The position numbers were made by a program, and so were the translations under genes. Below the pieces are notes generated by a model. The model was not told where the DNA came from and searched no databases. It saw nothing but the letters and a program-made list of their open reading frames with translations. Below, one piece after another: positions 36,076 through 43,898 of a stretch of DNA of 53,911 nucleotides; position 1 is the first letter of the stretch; each line of letters opens with the position of its first letter. The stretch comes from Chloroflexota bacterium (GTDB taxonomy: Bacteria > Chloroflexota > Limnocylindria > P2-11E). The stretch spans positions 1-53,911 of the forward strand of contig JAGWSB010000004.1 of NCBI GenBank assembly GCA_028876375.1, in the 5' to 3' direction.

Positions 36076-36085
36076 GGGACCGCCC
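36076..36085 (+). promoter_or_regulatory. GGGAC-type element before doxX
   Basis: GGGACCGCCC lies 31 nt before the doxX ATG. A closely similar GGGACGGCCC precedes the PCYCGC-protein gene (46378-46387). It is short and could be chance. Confidence 0.2.
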
Positions 36086-36116
36086 AGAGCGCAGGATCAC
36101 GAGAGGAGTGATCTCG

Positions 36117-36689
36117 ATGGCACGAGTGACCGTCGTCCAGGAACCCCCCTTCTCCCGCTTCGTCTTCAACGACACGCGCATGGCGCCGGTCTGGCTCCTC
36201 GCCCGCCTCTACGTCGGGTGGGCGTGGCTGGACGCGGGCCTGCACAAGCTCCAGGACCCCGCCTGGACCGTCACCGGGACGGCCCTCAAGGCGTTCTGGA
36301 CCAGCGCGGTGAAGCTGCCGCCCGACGTTCCGAGGGCGGCCATCACGTACGACTGGTACCGCAGCTTCCTTCGGTTCCTGCTCGACGCGGGAACGTACAC
36401 GTGGTTCGCGAAGCTCGTCGCGTTCGGCGAGTTCATGGTCGGCCTCGCGCTGATGATCGGGTTCTTCACCGGCTTCGCGGCGCTCGTCGGCGCGTTCATG
36501 AACATGAACTTCATGCTCGCGGGCAGCTCGAGCACCAACCCCGTGCTGCTCGTGATCGCCGTGCTGATCCTCATGGCCTGGAAGGTCGCGGGGATCATCG
36601 GCGTGGACCGCGTGCTGCTCCCGGCCCTGGGGACGCCCTGGAGGCCGGTGCAGGCTCCGAAGCTGAGGACCGTTCACGCGACAACGTGA
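36117..36689 (+). CDS. DoxX-family membrane protein
   Basis: 190 residues, about four membrane helices. The DoxX pattern is clear: LLARLYVGWAWLDAGLHKLQ near the start, WFAKLVAFGEFMVGLALMIG in the middle and NMNFMLAGSSSTNPVLLVIA toward the end. DoxX/DoxD proteins interact with quinone or other membrane redox partners (thiosulfate:quinone oxidoreductase in archaea). GAGAGGAG precedes the ATG. The next ORF overlaps its stop (GTGA). Confidence 0.88.
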   Translation: MARVTVVQEPPFSRFVFNDTRMAPVWLLARLYVGWAWLDAGLHKLQDPAWTVTGTALKAFWTSAVKLPPDVPRAAITYDWYRSFLRFLLDAGTYTWFAKLVAFGEFMVGLALMIGFFTGFAALVGAFMNMNFMLAGSSSTNPVLLVIAVLILMAWKVAGIIGVDRVLLPALGTPWRPVQAPKLRTVHATT

Positions 36690-37075
36690 CCCCATCCCCT
36701 CCTCCTCGCGCTGGTGACGAGAGGGGCGATCCCCACCGCCCCTCCCGTCACCGTTCTCCTCGGGCGGTGGTCATCGCCCACGATCCGCAGATCCGCGAAG
36801 GCTGGGCGCGCTCGCTCGAGGCGACCGGCATGCAGGTGGCGCGGTGCCCCGGGCCGTCCCCGACGTGTCCCCTCGTCCGCGGCGAGGACCACTGCGCGCT
36901 GCTCGACGAGAGCGGCCTCGCCCTGTACCACGAGGGCGTCCTCGGCCCCGACCTCGTCGCGAGGCTCAGCGCGGCGCACACGAGCGCGATGGCCGTGGCG
37001 ACGAAGGATCGCCATCGCGCCGACGGCGGGCACGAGCCGGCCATGTCCCACGTCATCGCCTCCCCGGCCCCCTAG
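36686..37075 (+). CDS. Unknown protein with a receiver-like stretch
   Basis: 129 residues from GTG 36686, overlapping the doxX stop (GTGA); an internal GTG at 36767 is an alternative. Residues from about 27 (AVVIAHDPQIREGWARSLEATG) resemble the first helix of a response-regulator receiver but lack the acidic pair. Three cysteines lie in CPGPSPTCPLVRGEDHC. Function unknown; coupling to doxX suggests a shared redox role. Confidence 0.5.
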   Translation: MTPSPPPRAGDERGDPHRPSRHRSPRAVVIAHDPQIREGWARSLEATGMQVARCPGPSPTCPLVRGEDHCALLDESGLALYHEGVLGPDLVARLSAAHTSAMAVATKDRHRADGGHEPAMSHVIASPAP

Positions 37076-37148
37076 AGCCGCGCAGCGCCTTCGCGCCGAT
37101 CCCTCACCCCGGGGCCCGGCCGCCGACGGGCGGTGAGACCATTAGCGC

Positions 37149-38591
37149 GTGATGGAAAGGGAGAGACGGGTGATCCCGCGCCGCATCGAGATCGCGGCGC
37201 TGGTCCTGCCGTCCGCGCTCTTCGCCGGCCTCGCCCTCGTGGACTTCGCCCTCCTCGAGCCCTACCTGCCGCCCGGCATCTCGCACCTCGTGTTCTTCGC
37301 GCTCGGCGTCGCCGGCGTCGCGGCCTTCTCCTACGTCATCTTCGACCGCATCCGTGACCTCCAGATGCGCGAGATCGAGCAGCGGCGTCGGCAGGCGGAG
37401 CTCGCGGACGCGCTCGACCGCCGGGGGCGGCAGCTCCAGGCGCTGAACGAGGCCGGCCTCACCCTGTCCGCCGAGCTCGAGAGCGCGTCGGTGCTGCAGA
37501 AGATCGTCGACCTCGCGCGCGTCGTCGGCGGGTCGAGATACGCGGCGCTCGGCATGTTCAACGAGAACGGCGAGGTCGTGCAGTTCCTCACCTCGGGCAT
37601 CTCCCCGGAGGGGCGCACGAAGATCGGCCCGCTCCCGCGCGGCCGCGGGCTCCTCGGGCTCCTCCAGGACGAGCAGCGCCCCATCCGGCTGCGGTCGATC
37701 GCCGACCATCCGGCGTCGGTCGGGTTCCCTCCGAACCATCCGCCCATGGCGAGCTTCCTCGGTGTGCCCATCCTGTGGCGCGGCCGTTCGGTCGGGAACC
37801 TCTATCTCACGGAGAAGATCGGCGCCGAGGAGTTCTCCAGCGAGGACGAAGAGGCGCTGCTGACGCTGGCCGCCCAGGCGGCGATCGCGATCGAGAACGC
37901 GCGGCTCTACGAGCAGGTCGGACGCATCTCCGTTCTCGAGGAGCGGCAACGCATCGGGATGGATCTCCACGACGGCGCGATGCAGTCGCTGTACGGCGTG
38001 GGCCTCCTCCTCGAGGATGCCGCGGAGCGCACGCCGACGGGCGAGGCGCGCAGCCCCATCGACCGCGCGGTCGAGCTCCTCAACGGCACCATCGCCGACA
38101 TGCGCCGCTACGTGATGGGTCTGCGCCCCATCCGAGGCGCGGAGCGTCCGCTCTCCGAGTCGCTGCCGACGCTCGCCAAGGCGGTCGGCGACCAGGCCCG
38201 GCTCGACGTGCGCGTCGACGTCGACCCCGACGCGGAGCGCGACCTCGACCCCGAGCAGCGCGAGGCGATGTTCTACGTCGCCGCGGACGCGCTCACGAAC
38301 GTCGCGCGCCACGCGCGCGCCACGCGCGCGAACATCCGATTCCTGCGCCGTGACGGATCGGCGGTGCTCGAGGTCCAGGACGACGGCGTCGGGTTCGATC
38401 CGGCCGTCCGCGCGCCCGGACTCGGGCTCCGCAACATGCGCGAGCGGGCGTTCGTCGCGGGCGGGCGCTTCGAGGTGGGATCCGTCCCCGGCACCGGCAC
38501 GACCGTGCGGCTCGAGCTGCCGCTCGAGGGCCCCGAGGCGGCCGTCGGCACGGCCCGGATGCGCACGGGCGAGAATACGAGCGTCAGATGA
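37149..38591 (+). CDS. GAF-domain sensor histidine kinase, DosS/DevS-like
   Basis: 480 residues: two N-terminal membrane helices (15-35 and 46-65), a linker coiled coil, one GAF domain (about 105-252), HisKA_3 with phospho-acceptor His274 (ERQRIGMDLHDGAMQSL) and an ATPase domain (AADALTNVARHARA, DDGVGFD, GLGLRNMRERA). The GAF core (IADHPASVGFPPNHPPM, then NLYLTEK) is strikingly like GAF-A of M. tuberculosis DosS, where the haem ligand His149 lies in the HHPPM segment; the equivalent His197 is kept here. It likely senses O2, NO or redox state and phosphorylates the regulator gene that overlaps its 3' end. Unlike DosS it has one GAF and a membrane anchor. Confidence 0.88.
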   Translation: MMERERRVIPRRIEIAALVLPSALFAGLALVDFALLEPYLPPGISHLVFFALGVAGVAAFSYVIFDRIRDLQMREIEQRRRQAELADALDRRGRQLQALNEAGLTLSAELESASVLQKIVDLARVVGGSRYAALGMFNENGEVVQFLTSGISPEGRTKIGPLPRGRGLLGLLQDEQRPIRLRSIADHPASVGFPPNHPPMASFLGVPILWRGRSVGNLYLTEKIGAEEFSSEDEEALLTLAAQAAIAIENARLYEQVGRISVLEERQRIGMDLHDGAMQSLYGVGLLLEDAAERTPTGEARSPIDRAVELLNGTIADMRRYVMGLRPIRGAERPLSESLPTLAKAVGDQARLDVRVDVDPDAERDLDPEQREAMFYVAADALTNVARHARATRANIRFLRRDGSAVLEVQDDGVGFDPAVRAPGLGLRNMRERAFVAGGRFEVGSVPGTGTTVRLELPLEGPEAAVGTARMRTGENTSVR

Positions 38592-39238
38592 GCGAGGAGA
38601 AGCCGATCCGGGTCCTGGTCGTCGACGACCACGAGGTCGTGCGCGAAGGTCTGCGCACGCTCATCGGCAAGCAGAAGGGCATGACCATCGTCGGCGAGGC
38701 CGCCTCGGCGAAGGAAGCGATCGAGACCGCGGCGCGCGCCCGTCCCGACGTCATCGTCATGGACGTCCGGCTCCCCGACGGCAGCGGCATCGAGGCCTGC
38801 CGCGCGATCCGCGAGGCGCGCCCGGGGACCGGCGTGATCATGCTCACCTCGTACGCCGACGACGATGCGCTCTTCGCCGCGATCCTCGCGGGCGCCGCCG
38901 GCTACCTGCTCAAGGACGCGAAGGGGAACACGGTCGTCGAGGCGATCACCGCGGTCGCCGAGGGCCGCTCGCTCCTCGACCCGACCGTCACCGGCAAGGT
39001 CCTCGAGCGCGTGCGCAAGGGCCCCGAGGAGGACCCCGGCCTCGCGTCGCTCACCGACCAGGAGCGCAAGGTGCTCGAGCACGTCGCCGAGGGGAAGACC
39101 AACCGCGAGATCGGCGAGATCATGTTCCTGTCTGAAAAGACCGTGAAGAACTACGTCAGCCGCATCTTGGACAAGCTCGGCCTCGCGCGCCGGGCCGAGG
39201 CGGCGGCGTACATGGCGAAGCGCCGGCCCAAGTACTAG
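38588..39238 (+). CDS. NarL-family response regulator, DosR/DevR-like
   Basis: 216 residues. Receiver: VVDDHEVVREGLRTL, phospho-acceptor Asp59 in VIVMDVRLPDGSGIEACR, ILAGAAGYLLKD. LuxR-type HTH: SLTDQERKVLEHVAEGKTNR and the recognition helix SEKTVKNYVSRIL. The resemblance to M. tuberculosis DosR covers the whole length, including LPDGxGIExCR, GRSLLD, LTDQER and EKTVKNYVSR, whose Lys and Asn residues contact DNA in DosR. The ATG overlaps the kinase stop (ATGA), so the two form one unit. Confidence 0.9.
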   Translation: MSEEKPIRVLVVDDHEVVREGLRTLIGKQKGMTIVGEAASAKEAIETAARARPDVIVMDVRLPDGSGIEACRAIREARPGTGVIMLTSYADDDALFAAILAGAAGYLLKDAKGNTVVEAITAVAEGRSLLDPTVTGKVLERVRKGPEEDPGLASLTDQERKVLEHVAEGKTNREIGEIMFLSEKTVKNYVSRILDKLGLARRAEAAAYMAKRRPKY

Positions 39239-39273
39239 GCCCCGCGACGGCGGCCTTCTCGAGCGCGCCACCT

Positions 39274-39307
39274 GGGACGAACAGCCCTACCCGGTCCCAA
39301 GGGTCCC
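39274..39307. promoter_or_regulatory. Two DosR-box-like sites before the second regulator gene
   Basis: GGGACGAACAGCCC (39274-39287) matches the DosR core at 10 of 14 positions. GGTCCCAAGGGTCCC (39293-39307, reverse GGGACCCTTGGGACC) follows immediately. Together they suggest that the regulator at 39368 is itself controlled by a DosR-like protein. Confidence 0.35.
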
Positions 39308-39367
39308 TTCGAACAGGGGCCGCTCGGTAGTGTCCGGTCCGCACCTCCGGACGCCACTCTGCGGAAC

Positions 39368-40066
39368 ATGCAGACGGCAACAACGCAATCACCTGTCCAG
39401 TCAACGTCGACCTCTGAGGTCAAGCGGCCCGTGCGCATCCTCCTCTGCGACGACCACGAGGTCGTGCGCGAGGGGCTGCGGACCCTCTTGGCCGGCCGGT
39501 CGGACATGCGTGTGGTCGCCGAGGCGGGCACCGCGGCGGACGCCATCGAGGCGGCCGCGCGAGAGACGCCGGACGTCGTGATCATGGACGTCCGCCTCCC
39601 CGACGGGAGCGGGGTCGAGGCCTGCCGCGCCATCCGTGAGATCCTTCCGGCGACGCGCGTGATCATGCTCACGTCGTACCCCGACGACGAGGCGCTCTAC
39701 GCCTCGATCGTGGCCGGCGCCTCCGGCTACCTCCTCAAGCAGACGCGCGCACGCGCGCTCGTCGAGGCCATCGAGACCGTGTCGCGGGGCCGCGCCCTGC
39801 TCGATCCGGACGTCACCGCGCGCGTCCTCGAGCGCGTCCGCAAGGGCCGCGCCGACGAGGACCCCGCGCTGGGGGCGCTGACCGACCAGGAGCGCCGCGT
39901 GCTCGAGCAGCTCGCCACCGGCAAGACGAACCGCGAGATCGGCGAGGCGCTGTTCCTCTCCGAGAAGACGGTGAAGAACTACGTCAGCCGGATCCTCGAG
40001 AAGCTCGGCCTGCACCGCCGCGCCGAGGCCGCCGCGTTCGCCGCGCGCCGAGGGATGAGCTCCTAG
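39368..40066 (+). CDS. NarL-family response regulator, second DosR-like paralogue
   Basis: 232 residues with a 20-residue Thr/Ser-rich N-terminal extension. Receiver with CDDHEVVREGLRTL, Asp74 in VIMDVRLPDGSGVEACR, and YLLKQTR, where the first regulator has YLLKDAK. HTH: LTDQERRVLEQLATGKTNRE and SEKTVKNYVSRILEKLG, identical in the recognition helix to the first. The two regulators likely share the same DNA target. It has its own spacer with two candidate boxes, so it may be separately induced. Confidence 0.9.
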   Translation: MQTATTQSPVQSTSTSEVKRPVRILLCDDHEVVREGLRTLLAGRSDMRVVAEAGTAADAIEAAARETPDVVIMDVRLPDGSGVEACRAIREILPATRVIMLTSYPDDEALYASIVAGASGYLLKQTRARALVEAIETVSRGRALLDPDVTARVLERVRKGRADEDPALGALTDQERRVLEQLATGKTNREIGEALFLSEKTVKNYVSRILEKLGLHRRAEAAAFAARRGMSS

Positions 40067-40365
40067 CGGACCTCGCGTAGCCCATCCGGTCGAGCGTGCT
40101 TCGTCGCACCGCCGTGTGCGGTGCGTGATGCGTCCGGCCTAGACGTCATGCCGTCCGGCCTCATCGGCCTGCCGTACATCCCGAGCCCGATCGCGCGGGA
40201 TGCATCTGATCGGCCCACGTGCCCGTGCCGGACGGCATCGACGATGTCCCGACAGTCCCCACGGCGAGTCGCCACATGTCCCTGCTCACTGTCCCATCCG
40301 TACCGCCCGGAACGATCCGAATGCCGCTTCAGCGACGAGGGGCCTAGGCCGGATGCTCCGACCGT
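40067..40365. promoter_or_regulatory. 299-bp control region before the ferredoxin-NrfD operon
   Basis: No gene is seen. It contains, in order: a terminator-like hairpin (40105-40125), a direct repeat GTCCGGCCT at 40132-40140 and 40153-40161 (21 bp apart, two helical turns), a 12-bp perfect inverted pair ATGCCGTCCGGC (40148-40159) / GCCGGACGGCAT (40227-40238), and a GGGGCCTAGGCC palindrome just before the start codon. This points to a multi-site operator. Confidence 0.4.
40105..40125 (+). terminator. Terminator-like hairpin after the second DosR-like regulator
   Basis: CGCACCGC (40105-40112) pairs exactly with GCGGTGCG (40118-40125) around CGTGT. It starts 38 nt after the stop; no T run. Confidence 0.45.
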
Positions 40366-41157
40366 ATGGCGGATCAGGCGAAGTCCACCGGACCACGCGA
40401 AGCATCCCGTCGTCGTCTACTGAGTGCCTTTGTAGCCGGTGGGGTGGGTCTTGCGGCTGTCCCGCTGGTGCCGATCGCCTTCCCGCAAGCGGAAGCCGCG
40501 ACGCCTCCGAAGAAGAAGCGGCAGTGGGCGATGGTCATCGACCTTCGCCGCTGCGACGGCTGCAAGAAGTGCACCGAGGCGTGCCAGACCACGCACGATC
40601 TGCCTCAGACCTTCGAGTGGATCAAGGTCTTCGAGGTCCAGGACAAGCAGGGCGGCTCGTACTTCATGCCGCGTCCGTGCATGCACTGCGAGAACGCGCC
40701 GTGCCTCCGCGTCTGCCCCGTCGCCGCGACTTTCAAGACGGACGAGGGCGTCATCCTCGTCGACCAGAGCCGCTGCATCGGCTGCCGCATGTGCATGGCG
40801 GCATGCCCCTACGGCGCGCGCTACTTCAACTTCGCTGACCCGCCGAAGCCCCCGAGCCCGTTCGCGCAGCCGACGCCCGAGCATCCCGTCCCGCAGATCA
40901 AGGGCACCGTCGGCAAGTGCATGCTGTGCGTCCACAACACCGTCGACGGCAAGCTCCCCGCGTGCGTCAGCGCGTGCGGGATGCAGGCGCTGTGGATCGG
41001 CGACCTCGTCGAGGACGTCGCGACGAACGGGACCGACACCGTCCGCTTGTCGTCGCTCCTCAAGGACAACGACGCCTTCCGCTACAAGGAAGAGCTCGGC
41101 ACGAGCCCGCGCGTCTATTACATCGCCGGCCACGGCCAGGCGCTGCAGGGCGCGTGA
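40366..41157 (+). CDS. Tat-exported 4x[4Fe-4S] ferredoxin-like oxidoreductase subunit
   Basis: 263 residues. The N-terminus has a twin-arginine signal (EASRRRLLSAFVAGGVG...AEA), so the protein is exported folded. Four iron-sulfur binding blocks follow: CDGCKKCTEAC, CMHCENAPCLRVCP, CIGCRMCMAACPYG and CMLC...CVSACG, in the DmsB/NrfC/PsrB arrangement. It should carry electrons between a membrane quinone site (NrfD, next gene) and a periplasmic partner. The stop overlaps the NrfD start (TGATG). No catalytic molybdopterin or multihaem subunit is next to it. Confidence 0.93.
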   Translation: MADQAKSTGPREASRRRLLSAFVAGGVGLAAVPLVPIAFPQAEAATPPKKKRQWAMVIDLRRCDGCKKCTEACQTTHDLPQTFEWIKVFEVQDKQGGSYFMPRPCMHCENAPCLRVCPVAATFKTDEGVILVDQSRCIGCRMCMAACPYGARYFNFADPPKPPSPFAQPTPEHPVPQIKGTVGKCMLCVHNTVDGKLPACVSACGMQALWIGDLVEDVATNGTDTVRLSSLLKDNDAFRYKEELGTSPRVYYIAGHGQALQGA

Positions 41158-42524
41158 TGGATCGACGGACGCGCGGCCTCTACATCGAGCGCGCCGTTTG
41201 GCCCATCGGCCGCGGCGACCGCAACTTCTGGATCGCCGTCGCCGTGCTCGGCGCTGTCGTCGCCGCGGGCGTCTACGCCTGGATCTACCAAGTCCAGCGC
41301 GGGCTGTGGGTGACCGGCCTCAACCAGAAGGTCTCGTGGGGCTTCTACATCATCAACTGCGTCTTCTTCATCGGCATCAGCTACGGCGGCGCGATGACGA
41401 GCGCGATCCTCCGGCTGACGAACGCCAAGTGGCGCGCCCCGCTCACGAGGATCGCGGAGGCGACGGCGGTCGCGGCTCTCCTGGTCGGGGCGGTCTACCC
41501 GATCGTCGACCTCGGCCGCCCCGACCGCTTCGTCAACATCATCCGCTACGCCCAGATCGGATCCCCGATCGTGTGGGACGTCACCGCGATCACGACGTAC
41601 ATGATCGCCAGCTTCGTATTTCTCTACCTGCCGCTCATCCCCGACCTGGCCGTCGCGCGTGAGGCGCTCAGCCTGTCGCACCGCCGGGAAGCGAAGCTCC
41701 TCGCGCCCGTCTACCGCTTCCTCTCCCTCGGCTGGCGCGGGCGCCCCGCGCAGGAGCGTGCGCTCGCACGCGGGGTCGGGATCATGGCCGTGCTCATCAT
41801 CCCGCTCGCGGTCTCCGTGCACTCCGTGCTCGCGTGGCTCTTCGCCGTGACCGTCCGCGCCGAGTGGCACAGCACGATCTTCGCGCCGCTCTTCGTCCTC
41901 GGGGCGATGTTCTCGGGGGTCGCGGCCGTGATCGTCGTCATCGCGGCCTTCCGCAAGGTCTACGGCCTGCAGCGGTTCATCGAGGCGAAGCACTTCCGGT
42001 ACCTGTCGTATCTGCTCATCGCCCTCGGCGCCGCCTACATCTACTTCATGGTCAGCGAGTACATCACCGACGGGTACGTCTTCGAGGAGTCGACGACGCC
42101 GGTCATGGAAGCGCTCTTCACCGGCCCGTTCGCCATCGCGTTCTGGGCCTTCAGCATCGGCGGGCTGCTGCTCCCCATCGTCATCGCCGCTCTGCCGGGC
42201 CGCTTCCCGATCGCCCGCGCCGTCGGAGCGTCGGGCCTGGTCATCGCCGGGATGTGGCTGAAGCGCTTCCTCATCGTCGTGCCCGGCATGGCCGAGCCGA
42301 TCATGCCGTGGGACTGGGGCCGCTACTCACCCTCGTGGGTGGAGGTCACGATCACGCTCGGATCGGCGGCGGCGATCCCGCTCATGCTCATCCTCTTCTT
42401 CCGCTTCTTCCCGGTCATGTCGGTCCACGAGCTCGACGAGGTCGAGGGCCGCTACGAGCCGGCGCACGCGCCCCTCGCTCCCGGATACGCACCGCTGTAC
42501 GCGGGTGGAGGCGGAGATGACTAG
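41157..42524 (+). CDS. nrfD: NrfD/PsrC-type integral membrane quinone oxidoreductase subunit
   Basis: 455 residues with nine or ten membrane helices. Family segments include VSWGFYIINCVFFIGISYGG, LVGAVYPIVDLGRPDRF, VWDVTAITTYMIASFVFLYL, PLAVSVHSVLAWLF and WHSTIFAPLFVLGAMFSG. NrfD proteins oxidise or reduce menaquinone and pass electrons to the ferredoxin-like subunit. It is coupled to the ferredoxin gene upstream and overlaps the next gene by 8 nt. Confidence 0.93.
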   Translation: MDRRTRGLYIERAVWPIGRGDRNFWIAVAVLGAVVAAGVYAWIYQVQRGLWVTGLNQKVSWGFYIINCVFFIGISYGGAMTSAILRLTNAKWRAPLTRIAEATAVAALLVGAVYPIVDLGRPDRFVNIIRYAQIGSPIVWDVTAITTYMIASFVFLYLPLIPDLAVAREALSLSHRREAKLLAPVYRFLSLGWRGRPAQERALARGVGIMAVLIIPLAVSVHSVLAWLFAVTVRAEWHSTIFAPLFVLGAMFSGVAAVIVVIAAFRKVYGLQRFIEAKHFRYLSYLLIALGAAYIYFMVSEYITDGYVFEESTTPVMEALFTGPFAIAFWAFSIGGLLLPIVIAALPGRFPIARAVGASGLVIAGMWLKRFLIVVPGMAEPIMPWDWGRYSPSWVEVTITLGSAAAIPLMLILFFRFFPVMSVHELDEVEGRYEPAHAPLAPGYAPLYAGGGGDD

Positions 42525-43203
42525 GGGCCTGCGCGTCCTCATCGCGGTACTCGCCCTCGTGGCCGCGACGGTGGTCCTCCAGCTCGACCTCCGGGGGCTG
42601 CTCCCAGGGCAAGTGCGCCTCGAGGCACCCAACACCATGCTCATGTCACCGCCGTCGAGCGGTCAGGGCGCGCCCGGTGGCGTGAGCGCTCAGCGTCCGG
42701 CCGCCGCGGCGGCGCCGAACGCCGCGCGCGTGCAGCTCCGGACGAGCGCGGCGGCCAGCGCGCCCGACGGGTACGTGCTGGCGGCGAGCGTCGCTACACC
42801 GGACGGGCGCCCCGCCGCGGGAGCGACCGTGACCTTCTACGAGGTGGTCGACCTCCTCGGCTCCCGCGAGATGCTCATCGACTCGGCGACGAGCGATGGA
42901 CGAGGGAACGCGTCCGTGGTGTACCTCCCCGCGCGCGCCGGCAGCCACGAGATCGTCGCGCGCTCGACCGGGATCGCCAAGGCGGCGTCGGGCGAGGCCC
43001 GTTCGACCCTCGAGGCGACCGTCACCGCCAAGGCGTATGCGCCAGAGACGCCCTCGATCTCGGCGTTCTACAACGCGGTGCCCTACGGGGTCGGTCTGGT
43101 CGTCCTCGCGGTCTGGCTCCTCATCGCGTTCGCGCTCCTCGGCACGGCTCGCGGCGTCGTTCGCGGCGCACGCAGAGAAGAAGAGAAGGGGGTCATCGCA
43201 TGA
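42517..43203 (+). CDS. Bitopic membrane protein with an Ig-like extracytoplasmic domain
   Basis: 228 residues. Helix near 5-25 (VLIAVLALVAATVVLQLDL), an Ala/Pro-rich linker, a beta-sandwich-like region around 75-160 (YVLAASVATPDGRPAAGATV, TSDGRGNASVVYLPARAGSH) and a second helix near 187-212. The middle resembles bacterial Ig-like or carboxypeptidase-regulatory domains. Overlap with nrfD and the following lipoprotein gene (ATGA) says it belongs to the respiratory complex, perhaps as a periplasmic scaffold. Confidence 0.75.
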   Translation: MTRGLRVLIAVLALVAATVVLQLDLRGLLPGQVRLEAPNTMLMSPPSSGQGAPGGVSAQRPAAAAAPNAARVQLRTSAAASAPDGYVLAASVATPDGRPAAGATVTFYEVVDLLGSREMLIDSATSDGRGNASVVYLPARAGSHEIVARSTGIAKAASGEARSTLEATVTAKAYAPETPSISAFYNAVPYGVGLVVLAVWLLIAFALLGTARGVVRGARREEEKGVIA

Positions 43204-43820
43204 CCAAGCTGGTCCTCCGCGTCCTCGCGTCCGGCGTCGCGCTCGTCCTGGTCGCGGCGTCCTGCGGTGCATCGACCGGCGAAGGCGCACCCGCGGCACC
43301 CGCGGCGAGCGCAGCCCCGGCGACGCAGGCGCAGGCTGCGACCGCCGCGGCACCCGCCCAGCCCCAGTTCCTCGTCGTGATGGGCGACACGATCCGCGGG
43401 AACCTCGGCCTCAACAAGACCGAGATACTCACGACCGCACCCGGCATCCACTGCACCCAGCAGAACCGCTTCCCGCAGGGGGGCCGCATCGTCTGGCGAA
43501 TGAAGGTCATGGACCCTGCGACGGGCAAGTACATGGACAACAAGCAGATCGCGTCGTTCACGATCACCTACCCCGACGGTAAGACCGACAAGCTCGCGTA
43601 CGGCGGACACGGCGGGACCAAGGAGAAGCCGGCCGACATGCTCTGGGCCGTTGGCTACACGGTCCCGAACGACTACCCGACCGGGCTCTTCCCGGTGAAG
43701 ATCGTCGCGACGGATCTCGAGGGACGCACCGGCACCTTCGACCAGTTCAAGGTCGACATCGCGCAGCTCACGATCGTCCCGAAGGGCATGGACTACCCCG
43801 AGAGCCACGAAGCGAAGTAG
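43200..43820 (+). CDS. Lipoprotein of the ferredoxin-NrfD operon
   Basis: 206 residues with a lipoprotein signal (LVLVAASC, Cys near 21) and an Ala/Pro/Gln-rich linker. The mature domain (FLVVMGDTIRGNLGLNKTE, CTQQNRFPQGGRIVWRMKV, YTVPNDYPTGLFPVKIVATD) is beta-rich and Ig-like. The ATG overlaps the previous stop (ATGA). It is probably displayed outside the membrane close to the exported ferredoxin. No catalytic motif is seen. Confidence 0.8.
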   Translation: MTKLVLRVLASGVALVLVAASCGASTGEGAPAAPAASAAPATQAQAATAAAPAQPQFLVVMGDTIRGNLGLNKTEILTTAPGIHCTQQNRFPQGGRIVWRMKVMDPATGKYMDNKQIASFTITYPDGKTDKLAYGGHGGTKEKPADMLWAVGYTVPNDYPTGLFPVKIVATDLEGRTGTFDQFKVDIAQLTIVPKGMDYPESHEAK

Positions 43821-43845
43821 GCGAGCGGCCACGCGTTGAGGAGCA

Positions 43846-43879
43846 GGGGGCGTCGTGGTCAGGGGACCGCGACGCCCCC
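43846..43879 (+). ncRNA. 15-bp RNA hairpin between the two lipoprotein genes
   Basis: GGGGGCGTCGTGGTC (43846-43860) and GACCGCGACGCCCCC (43865-43879) pair with one G-U over 15 bp around an AGGG loop. No T run follows and the next ribosome site (AAAGGA) lies about 6 nt downstream, so it may trim, stabilise or attenuate the operon mRNA rather than end it. Confidence 0.5.
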
Positions 43880-43898
43880 ATGCGAAAGGAATGCATCG

